64,000 bases of DNA, taken from NCBI RefSeq assembly GCF_013204795.1, contig NZ_JABMKW010000020.1:124001-188000 (forward strand), read 5' to 3'. Below, piece by piece: positions 8,310 to 15,900 of this stretch. How positions within the stretch are numbered: position 1 is the first letter of the stretch; every line of letters begins with the position of its first letter. Under the pieces are notes generated by a model. That model was not told where the DNA came from, ran no database searches, and saw nothing but the letters and a program-made list of their open reading frames with translations. Both the position numbers and the translations under genes were made by a program. The stretch is from Pedobacter panaciterrae. GTDB taxonomy: Bacteria; Bacteroidota; Bacteroidia; Sphingobacteriales; Sphingobacteriaceae.

Positions 8310-9113
8310 TTAACTTGTTGCAATTATCAATTGTTTAATCGCACCCAGATGATAGGCGGCATGCGGAATTAATGCCAGCGTGCCCTGTCTGAATTGCTGA
8401 TTTGTCCAGTCTTTCCTTTCTGCAATTGCTGTTCTAAGATCCTCATAGGCGCTAAGCAGGTCTTGTTGCAGTTTTTGCCATTCCTGATCATTTACCTCAC
8501 GGATTCTCCAACTTTCAGCCCAATCGGGCGAAGGCATTTTTCCGTCGAAGAATTCTAGCGCTACACGGATACTCCATCTTAAATGTTCAGTGTGCGCTGC
8601 GATGGTTGATCCACCTTCAACAGTAGGGGTTGAGGCCTGTTCGGCATCTATCTGTGCAATTGCTTTGGTAAAACCATGTCCCGGGTACCTATCTATCACC
8701 CAAGTGTAGTTGCTTGCCGGACCAACGTATAGTTCATCGGGATCCAATTCCTGTTCAGGATCATAGCCTGCCATGAATTCCTGGTAGTTTTCGATCTCAT
8801 CAAGCCGGAGCATATTCCGCTGGAAATTGTGACTTGAAGTTCTGTAATAGGATTTGCAGGCTTCGATGGTGGTGTCACTCAAGAAGGTTTCAATGTGGTT
8901 GGGGTCTGTGATGCTGTTTCGAATTAGCCAGAGGCGTAGAAATGCCTCGCTTACGATGCTGGCCGCATTGGTGTCATCTTTAATGTACCGCCTTCTCTTA
9001 TAGAATAAAGAAGGGTAGAGGCGGTTGTAGAAGTATTCAAGACCCTTTTCATCACCCTGACTGAATTTGGTGAAATAAAAGGTCTTCTCGTTGTAGATAG
9101 TTTCTGCTCTCAT
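8310..9113 (-). CDS. Fusion of ECF-sigma region 2 with a DinB-like domain
   Basis: One 267-residue reading frame joins two unrelated parts. Residues about 10-120 resemble the region-2 half of a Bacteroidota sigma-70-like protein (FSQGDEKGLEYFYNRLYPS, SEAFLRLWLIRNS, LDEIENYQEFM). Residues about 122-267 resemble a DinB/YfiT four-helix protein, with the expected metal-ligand pattern of a histidine in HTEHLRWS and HxxxH in HAAYHLGAIKQ. Sigma region 4, needed for -35 recognition, is missing. The junction falls near DPDELYVGPASNY. Most likely a deletion fused two neighbouring genes, leaving a product whose DinB part could still fold. Confidence 0.7.
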   Translation of the reverse strand: MRAETIYNEKTFYFTKFSQGDEKGLEYFYNRLYPSLFYKRRRYIKDDTNAASIVSEAFLRLWLIRNSITDPNHIETFLSDTTIEACKSYYRTSSHNFQRNMLRLDEIENYQEFMAGYDPEQELDPDELYVGPASNYTWVIDRYPGHGFTKAIAQIDAEQASTPTVEGGSTIAAHTEHLRWSIRVALEFFDGKMPSPDWAESWRIREVNDQEWQKLQQDLLSAYEDLRTAIAERKDWTNQQFRQGTLALIPHAAYHLGAIKQLIIATS

Positions 9114-9168
9114 AAGCGAGTCCTTATATTGGGATTTGAATGAAAATTGAGATGAACGAGACCTGTCA

Positions 9169-9196
9169 TTGTAAACAGGTTATAATAGTATATTTG
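9169..9196 (+). promoter_or_regulatory. Promoter-like element reading into the gene-poor region
   Basis: TTG (9169-9171), a 17-nt spacer and TATATTTG (9189-9196), an exact TAnnTTTG match. An ACCTGT...ACAGGT dyad (9161-9180) overlaps the spacer. No CDS follows on this strand until 10266, so a transcript from here would be mostly non-coding. Confidence 0.4.
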
Positions 9197-9578
9197 ATTA
9201 GTTGATTTTATGTTAATGCTATATAACTCTGTTTAATTCTTCCTATATTGCGTTATTTTCTTCCACAGGTTTCTGAATTGGTTCGTCCTCATTAGTTTAA
9301 ATGTTCAGTTTGATCCAAGTTTACTTTTCTGTGCTCGCGATTTTTTTTGTGCCATCGTTAATTTCATCGCTCTGATGTATGTTGCAATACTTTTTATAGC
9401 TAGGCCAAAATCGTTTGCAGATTTGATAAAGAAGGGCTTTCGCAGGTACCATCTCAAGCGTACGAAAAAACTAGGAACATCACCTGCCTTTATGTTCGTA
9501 TAATTACTCTGCTCATATATCGGATAATAAGGTGAACTAAAGTAAATAACGAAGGGGTGAAAAATACAAAGACCAGCG

Positions 9579-9605
9579 CTTAAGGCATTTAATTAATGCC
9601 TTAAG
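9579..9605. repeat. 27-bp perfect inverted repeat
   Basis: Arms CTTAAGGCATT and AATGCCTTAAG (11 bp) around TAATT. There is no T-tract, so it is not an obvious terminator. It also marks the upper limit of the open minus-strand frame described for this region. Confidence 0.6.
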
Positions 9606-9954
9606 GATCCGTATTGATAATTATAAAAAAGATACCTACCTTGGTAATTGCGATAACCTAAGTACATGCATCTTTGCTTAATCGGCAATAAAGGGCTGGC
9701 CCAAGTTAAATCCACCCGCGGGGACTTTGTGTTTTATCAACACACTAGCCTCTGGTCCTTTGGGCTATATTTTTACTTGGAATTTCTAGCCCGCTTTACG
9801 ATGGTGAACAAATTACGTTCTTTATTAAGAGTTTAAGGGAATACCCACGCAGTGCCTCCTGGAGGTACTTATAAATGGCGAAGCTTAGTCTTTTCGTTCT
9901 CATAAACGGTTGGTTTTATGTAAAACGATGTGTACTCAACAAAAGCTGTAAGAA

Positions 9955-10160
9955 AACCTTATTGGAAAAACCAATAGGGCGAACTTCACTGCTTTTGAAA
10001 CTGGTACCGTCAAGAACCACTCAAGCGTTAGCTTGAGCCTCGCAAAAGGCTGACATGAAATTCGCCCTATTGAATAGTATATCAAAGATATAAATATCCA
10101 ATAGAAATGGCGAACTCACGATCGGCTCATGCGAAGATTGACGGTTTCGTTTCATGAGGG
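9955..10160 (+). ncRNA. Candidate structured RNA with competing helices
   Basis: CAATAGGGCGAA (9972-9983) pairs perfectly with TTCGCCCTATTG (10061-10072). The helix continues past one mismatch with TTCA/TGAA, giving 17-nt arms that enclose the hairpin CTCAAGC-GTTA-GCTTGAG (10020-10037). The left arm can instead pair backwards (TTATTGG near 9959 with CCAATA at 9971). The right arm can instead pair forwards with CAATAG...GGCGAA (10099-10114). A further hairpin, CTCATG/CATGAG with inner CGAA/TTCG, spans 10126-10158. Mutually exclusive helices look like a switch or a folded RNA, but a non-autonomous mobile element is also possible. Strand is inferred from the flanking promoter and gene. Confidence 0.4.
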
Positions 10161-10227
10161 ACATCGTTAAAGCCAGGTTACCCTAACTCTATTTGTCGCT
10201 ATAAATAACTAAAAACAAATATACAAA

Positions 10228-10264
10228 AGTTGATATTAAATGTCAACTAATATTTTAAAATATT
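10228..10264. promoter_or_regulatory. Two adjacent palindromes before XRE gene (operator)
   Basis: The first palindrome (10228-10248) has 10-nt arms AGTTGATATT and AATGTCAACT with one mismatch. The second (10249-10264) is the perfect palindrome AATATTTTAAAATATT, ending one base before the ATG at 10266. Their position suggests autoregulation by the XRE protein. Confidence 0.5.
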
Positions 10265-10265
10265 T

Positions 10266-10502
10266 ATGATCAACAGGATTGGGGAAGTTTTAAAAGAAAA
10301 AGGTGCGGGTAATAAGGACTTAGTTGACTTTCTTAAAATGGAAAAAGAAACGGTCTCCAGATGGGTAAATAACAAACATCAACCAACTGTAGCAACCTTA
10401 AATAAAATAGCTGAGTTTTTAAGAGTTGATATCAGGGAACTGCTTCATCCAAGTGATTGGAGGAATAGCAAGGTAGAAGAATTCAAACCTAAAAATAAAT
10501 AA
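10266..10502 (+). CDS. Small XRE-family DNA-binding protein
   Basis: A 78-residue protein that is almost entirely one Cro/C1-type helix-turn-helix (about residues 5-62, with NKDLVDFLKMEKETVSRWVNN then PTVATLNKIAEFLRVDIREL), followed by a charged tail. No ligand or catalytic domain. Palindromes directly in front of the start suggest self-repression. It stands alone downstream of the inverted-repeat-rich region, and no toxin, phage or conjugation gene is visible beside it. Confidence 0.85.
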   Translation: MINRIGEVLKEKGAGNKDLVDFLKMEKETVSRWVNNKHQPTVATLNKIAEFLRVDIRELLHPSDWRNSKVEEFKPKNK

Positions 10503-10958
10503 GTTCAAATTATAATAAGAAGAGAGCGGTGAAGTCATCGCTGAAATGTTGGCGGATATGGGAAGAGTTGTTAAGAAGTTCTTAGATTGGGTTACATTTT
10601 TAACATTGACCCGAACCTCATTCTCAATGTTATACAACCTGAGGTAGAAAAGCAAATAATCTCCAAGATCGAGTTTCAAAAAAATAGATATAAATCTTAA
10701 ACAAAGGTTAAGCCTCTTTAAACTGGAGTTGCTTATCTGTGTATACAAGTTACATACCAGTGAGACACCAGTAATAAGCCTTTTAGACACCCGATATTGC
10801 TAAGCCTGGACAGAGAGAGTCCCAAGGTCTGATGCTAGTTTTTGTGGCAAAATGTTGTATAATTTACATTAATGCAATTAACAAGACTATCTGTTTTTTA
10901 TACTCTCCTTAGTCGAGATGATAGCTTTAAGACGATTGCATTAAGACGACTCCTGGGA
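10503..10958. other. 456-bp intergenic stretch with a possible gene relic and a short direct repeat
   Basis: No intact gene seen. The plus strand at about 10529-10651 reads GEVIAEMLADMGRVVKKFLD and onward to a TAG, which looks like the start of a coiled-coil protein that soon loses sense. A minus-strand frame of 123 codons overlaps the XRE gene and has no recognisable features. A 9-bp direct repeat, TTAAGACGA, occurs at 10927-10935 and 10941-10949, 14 bp apart, near the end of the YcxB-like gene. Confidence 0.4.
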
Positions 10959-11480
10959 TTAGTATTTCCAATTTAGCTGAACCACATGTCGCAGATTATG
11001 TTCGGTAATCAGTGTTCTGATTGTCTGAGCAAGTTCTGTTTCTGTTTTTGGAACAACAGTTACATCACTATTGTTAAACTTGATGAAAAAATGTGTAGCG
11101 ATTTCGTTTATGGATTCAACAGCAGATAGGTTATAGTAAAATATTCCCCCCTGATCTTGAATAACAATTTTATTGTCAGCTACGCTAAAAGTATTAGGCG
11201 CATTAATTAGACCACTACAATCTGTAAGGATAACTTTTCTAAAAGTTTTTGTATATGCCCATTTCACATACTTTGCACCTAGTAGTGGGTATAGCAATCC
11301 AAAGAGAATAAAAATTCCTCCAATGATATAATTTGTAACATATATAAAAAGGACACCAAGCAATACAAAGTAAACAGATGCAACGATCCTGAGTTTCTGA
11401 AAAACATTTTTCTTTTTTATAGATAGATTGTATTGATTGTAAGTAACTACATCTTCTAAAGAGAGCGTATAAGTGTGCAT
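10959..11480 (-). CDS. YcxB-like membrane protein
   Basis: A 173-residue protein with two closely spaced hydrophobic helices (about 30-66) flanked by soluble segments. The N-terminal LEDVVTYNQYNLS and the C-terminal strand pattern ending in a pleckstrin-like fold (YYNLSAVESINEIATHFFIKF) fit the YcxB-like family. No biochemical function is established for that family. Monocistronic, divergent from the glyoxalase-like gene. Confidence 0.65.
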   Translation of the reverse strand: MHTYTLSLEDVVTYNQYNLSIKKKNVFQKLRIVASVYFVLLGVLFIYVTNYIIGGIFILFGLLYPLLGAKYVKWAYTKTFRKVILTDCSGLINAPNTFSVADNKIVIQDQGGIFYYNLSAVESINEIATHFFIKFNNSDVTVVPKTETELAQTIRTLITEHNLRHVVQLNWKY

Positions 11481-11639
11481 TATATAAGAGTTTTAATATT
11501 GCCCAAGATAGTGTTTATATCTTTATTTAGGGGTATTGACACAATTTACCCGCTTATTTGTCATAGTTGCCCCTCATCTTTGAAGCTATATTTTATGATC
11601 TTAGTGTTAATGGAACTAATCCATTTTAAACTTAGAATC

Positions 11640-12047
11640 ATGACAGTTAAAAATCCATTTGTCTGGACCGAAATCAGTGTAAACGATCTGGCCAGAGCTA
11701 AGAAATTCTATGAGGAGGTATTGCAGATTCAACTATCTGAAATGGCGCCTCCTGATAATATGAAAGTAGACAAAGACGATCCTTGTTACTTTGAAATGCT
11801 TGCATTCCCCGCAGATATGATGGGCCCTGGAAGCAGTGGCACATTGTGTAAATCTGAAATGGGAAAACCGGGAGTAGGAGGTACGATGGTGTATTTTTAT
11901 GCCGATGACTGTGCAGTTGAGCTTTCAAGAGTGGCAGCAGCAGGAGGTAAGGTGATTGCTGAAAAAATGTCTCTTGGAGAATATGGTTTCTGCGGTGTCG
12001 CTGAAGATACTGAAGGCAACCAGATTGGTTTTCATTCGCTGAAATAG
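11640..12047 (+). CDS. VOC/glyoxalase-fold protein
   Basis: A 135-residue vicinal-oxygen-chelate protein with two beta-alpha-beta-beta-beta modules. Module one starts WTEISVNDLARAKKFYEEVL and module two contains VGGTMVYFYADDCAVELSRV; the C terminus is GNQIGFHSL. Fold members include glyoxalases, dioxygenases and antibiotic-binding proteins, and this short form gives no clue to substrate. I chose the ATG at 11640 because it starts directly before the fold; upstream codons are hydrophobic and lie in the promoter region. Confidence 0.85.
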   Translation: MTVKNPFVWTEISVNDLARAKKFYEEVLQIQLSEMAPPDNMKVDKDDPCYFEMLAFPADMMGPGSSGTLCKSEMGKPGVGGTMVYFYADDCAVELSRVAAAGGKVIAEKMSLGEYGFCGVAEDTEGNQIGFHSLK

Positions 12048-12054
12048 CGTTTAG

Positions 12055-12078
12055 GCGCTGCCCAATTGCGGGCAGCGC
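12055..12078. terminator. Hairpin between convergent genes
   Basis: A perfect 9-bp GC-rich stem, GCGCTGCCC / GGGCAGCGC, with loop AATTGC, between the stop at 12047 and the convergent stop at 12089. Likely a shared terminator, though T-tracts are weak. Confidence 0.6.
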
Positions 12079-12088
12079 TTGAAATATA

Positions 12089-12550
12089 TTATATCTGGTT
12101 TAATACCTTTACTGCTCTGGAAGCAGTTAGTCTGAGTTCGAATAGCGTTAGTGCAATGTAAATAACAATCAGGACGGGAAAGAGTATCAGCGATTCTATA
12201 TTAGGTCTGCCTTTTATGACCCCAAGAATTCCAGTGAAGAGTCCAAAAAATAATAATCCGGCAACAACAATTGATAACGCCCCAGGTCTGATTTTGTAAA
12301 AATTGACAGAAGGATTTTTTGAAAGATTAATGATTAGTTTAGGCAGAAAGAACTCAAAGGATGTTTTGATTCTGGTAAATTTTAAGTCCTTTTTGTCTTC
12401 AAGTCCCCAAAATATCTTGTCGGTACCGATGTCGACACTCTTAAATTTAAAATCAAGAGACATGGTTTCTTTCATTGATGCCTTTCTTAGAACAGCTTCT
12501 ACTTGAGTGTTATTTAGGTTTGATGGAAAATGAACGGTTTTAAAGTACAT
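12089..12550 (-). CDS. Hypothetical protein with two C-terminal TM helices
   Basis: A 153-residue protein I do not recognise. About 85 soluble residues (MYFKTVHFPSNLNN.., KIFWGLEDKKDLKF) precede two strong TM helices near 90-112 and 120-138. A short basic tail follows. It lies downstream of the TfoX-like gene on the same strand after 50 bp, with no shared theme. Confidence 0.6.
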   Translation of the reverse strand: MYFKTVHFPSNLNNTQVEAVLRKASMKETMSLDFKFKSVDIGTDKIFWGLEDKKDLKFTRIKTSFEFFLPKLIINLSKNPSVNFYKIRPGALSIVVAGLLFFGLFTGILGVIKGRPNIESLILFPVLIVIYIALTLFELRLTASRAVKVLNQI

Positions 12551-12600
12551 GGTAGAGCGCTATGATTTGATGATTGTAAAATAGCAATATTATCAATTAC

Positions 12601-12936
12601 TTAGTTCTTTTTACTCCTGGACTTTTTAGGCTTAGGTTCTGGAAGTGCTGCCGCTGTAATCCTTACCAACTCACTAATCCATTCCCGGTCTTCAATTTGT
12701 TCTTCGATCAGAAAGCTAGGTTTTGCTCCAGGATACGGAGAAGCCTCTACTACGCTTCTTATAAACTGCTTTCCAGCTTCTGTGGGTTTAATAAACAGCT
12801 TGTTGTCACAAACCAAAGCAAAGATCTTTTGGCCTGCATAAAGGCCGTACTCTCCAAACATTTTCTTGCTGCTGATCGTTCCCGCTCCTTGTATTTGATC
12901 AACAATAAAATCAACAAATTTCTGATCTGATGCCAT
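12601..12936 (-). CDS. TfoX/Sxy N-terminal domain protein
   Basis: A 111-residue protein matching the TfoX/Sxy N-terminal fold: KKMFGEYGLYAGQKIFALVCDNKLFIKPTEAG is the family core. A lysine/proline-rich tail follows. In gamma-proteobacteria TfoX links to competence, but stand-alone N-terminal domains are widespread and unassigned. The start lies 8 bp after the stop of the large macroglobulin gene on the same strand, so the two may be co-transcribed. Confidence 0.88.
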   Translation of the reverse strand: MASDQKFVDFIVDQIQGAGTISSKKMFGEYGLYAGQKIFALVCDNKLFIKPTEAGKQFIRSVVEASPYPGAKPSFLIEEQIEDREWISELVRITAAALPEPKPKKSRSKKN

Positions 12937-12944
12937 AGTGTGTA

Positions 12945-15900
12945 TTAGGGTTTGGAAATAATTGTCATTGCATTACTGTAGGCCGTTACACCCGGATTAT
13001 AAAGACATTGAAGCATAGCTGCTCCGTTTTTAAAAGTTCCTTCTTGCGTAACAGTTACTTCATAGTTAAATTCAGTTCTGCCTGAGGGCAGTAAATCTAT
13101 AAAAAGCTGCTGACCAGCATCTCTTACAGACCTGTAATAATATGTACCGTCCTGGTATTGCTGACCACTACTGCCATCCAAAGGTTCGAATACACCTGCA
13201 CGCTTATCTTCAAGTTGTACAAAACGTAAGCTTACTGCTGTTTCTACCGTTAACACAATTTTTATCTTTTCGCCTATTTTTAAAATAGGTTTATCCGAAA
13301 GTGGAACCCACGCATTCTTCTGCTGATCATAATTAAATAAAGTTTTCTTCAGCTTTACTTTATTATTAGCATCATCGGCCTGCGCTTCAGCGCTGAAGTA
13401 ATGCCATGTAATGCCACCACTAACCGTATTGTTTGCTGAGACCGTTACCGGAGATACCTTGTTAAGACTGATGAATTGGTTGCGCTGCCCAGCCAAAAGA
13501 CCATTTGAACTGTTCATCTGCTGATTACCAACCTGAGCAGAAACAGAATCTGGCACAAAACTGGTCTTTATTGTTGCCGACTCCTTAAGCATGTCGATAG
13601 CTGCAGCAGTACCCGTGGTTGTGCGCCAACTGTAATCTTGCTTGGCCGACAGCATCCATTTGCTTAACCCATCTGCAATCTTTGTATTTTGCCCGGCTTG
13701 TGTAAAGGCCTCATAAAGCATTGCAATGGTTTCTTCTTTTGAATGGCTCAAATCATCGCCATCTGAAATTTCTTTCCAGCGCATTCCATTTAGGTCGTCG
13801 TTTATTGCCCGTTGTTGTATGTTACTCAGTTGGGCAAGGGCCTTTTTATAAATTTGGTGATCTGGAGTTGTATATTTTAATGAAACAATGATCCATAAAG
13901 CCTGATCATATAAGCGCTTATTGTTGATGTCTTTTTCGGCAAGTTCAAGAGTGGTATTTATTTTTTTGATGACACCAGGATTAAGGGGATACTCGTTTTT
14001 CCAAAATGACCGGGAGTAGGCACCAAAAAGATTACCATCTGTACCGTTTGTAGCGTATAAAGAATCGGTATATGTAATTAACCTCTTGATGAAAATTGAA
14101 TGCCTTTGATAGTCGTTCGCTTGCCATCCTTGCTGATTTAACTTTCCAAATCCTCTTAGTACATAATTAGATATCCAACTATTGCTTTTTCCACCCTCAA
14201 ACCAGGGGAGCGCGCCGTAGAAATCTTGCATGGAATACAACTTATTTAAATGGTCGGAAATTATGGACCTGTTGCTTATGGTATCTAGAACCTGATACAA
14301 TTGTTTTTGCTGCTTAGCAGTTTGGTTTGCCAGGTTTAACCAAGGCATGGCCGCTTCTGCAAGTTCATCCGGAAGTTTGCGTTCCGTAGTATCTGAAATG
14401 GCATCCGGCGAACGCATTTTAAATGATTTTGCAAGCTCAGGCTGATTACGCATCAGCTGATTTGCGGTTACTCTGGCATAGAGTTTATTAAATACCTGTT
14501 CAGAACAATTAAAGGAATAATTGGCTAAAAATGGTAATGAGTTGATTAAGGCTGCTTGTGGCTTAGCATCTGCATAGAGACTAAGGCCATACAAATCTGC
14601 GTCGTCTGGTAGCTTAGGAGCCTGTACCAAACTGTCTTTCTTTGAAAATACAAGGGGCACTTGCTTACGCATAAACACTTTTTTGGGTAGTATCGGCAAC
14701 GTGTGCTCTTCAGCATCTGCCAGGGCGCCTCCATTTACAGTGGTTACAATTGTTAGTGGATTCAGCTGTCCTTCGGGCACTTTAAAAGCAAAACCTGCTG
14801 TTTCAGTTAACTTTCCGGCTACTTTAACTATTTTAAAGGCAGGTTCTTTCAGTACTTTTGCAGTCAGGTCTTCACCAGTAACGGCATCTTCTATCTTACA
14901 GCTAAGTTTTACGTCCATAGCTGCACTATCCAGATTGCTAATCCTGCTTTTCAATACAATTTCATCACCCTGATAGAGCAGGCGTGGCATGTTAGGCTGA
15001 ACCATCAGGTCAAGGCGTGTATTTAGTTTTCGCTCTGCATATGCAAATAGACTGCTTTTTGTATGTGCCATTAACTTCCAGTTCCATGCGGTTGCTGTTT
15101 GGGGCATGGTAAAACTAAAGGTATATAGTCCGTTTTTATCGGCGTATAGTTTTGGATAAAAGAATGCTGTTTCGCTAAAATCTTTACGCACCATTGGCTG
15201 TGGTTCAGGAGTTCCCGGTAATATGATCTTTCCTTTGGTGCTAATTATCAGCACGCCATTTGCGGCTTTTGAGCCATAGATAGCAGTGGCATCGGCACCT
15301 TTTAATACCATAGCTTCGGTTATGGAAGCGGCATTAAAATCATTTAATGAGCCGGAAAATGGAACACCATCTACTATAATTAGAGGCTGCGCATTCTGAA
15401 CAAGAGAATTTGTACCCCTTATGTAAATCGCGCTGCCCGTAGTGGCGTACCTCACTACGTCGGCTATGCTATGACCCTTTAATACTACCTCACTCAGCTG
15501 ACCATCTTCTAAGCTTAGAAAGCTCGCCGAAGGTACTGCCAATCCAGCTACTCGGCCTCTTAGTTGCTGCAACATAACATCGCCTTCATATTCATTTATG
15601 AATTCGCTTTGATTATTGTATTCGTTATTACCGGGCCAATAGTGATAATAGGGCCTACTGTTATTAATTGTTTGACTCCAGCCCCCATACAGGTAACCAC
15701 TGAAGTAAGGGTTGTTGGGGATGTTCCACTGGTGTGAAGCAAGTTTGTCTAATGCGGCATCGTACATTCCCGTCATCAGTTGCGCCGCGATATTTTCTTT
15801 TGCTGTTTTTACCGATACGGTAAAAGTTTCTTTTGTACCAGGAGCCAGAACCTTCCTGTATTTTTCTATGATAATTTCTGGTTTTGCCGAGGTAGGTGGG

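Larger units (their letters stand above)
9114..10265. other. Gene-poor 1.15-kb region rich in inverted repeats
   Basis: No convincing protein gene lies here. Contents, left to right: a plus-strand promoter-like element (9169-9196); a minus-strand frame open for about 95 codons with no good start (9305 to about 9590, ending ..KSRAQKSKLGSN), perhaps a gene relic; a 27-bp inverted repeat (9579-9605); a string of hairpins (about 9690-10160); and the operator of the XRE gene (10228-10264). I found no match to tmRNA, RNase P RNA, SRP RNA or tRNA motifs. Confidence 0.6.

Noticed and set aside
9875..10036. 53-codon frame ending ..TTQALA-stop with a GGAGG upstream, reminiscent of a tmRNA tag end
   Set aside because: The tmRNA ends, tRNA-like domain and the usual Bacteroidota tag are absent, and the frame lies across strong inverted repeats. 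Chance similarity is more likely.
10419..10790. 123-codon minus-strand frame overlapping the end of the XRE gene
   Set aside because: No family features, unusual composition, and it covers the 3' part of a convincing gene. Probably a chance frame.
11475..11639. 55-codon N-terminal extension of the glyoxalase-like gene
   Set aside because: The added residues are hydrophobic and unlike the family, and they overlap the divergent gene's start. The ATG at 11640 begins right before the fold.
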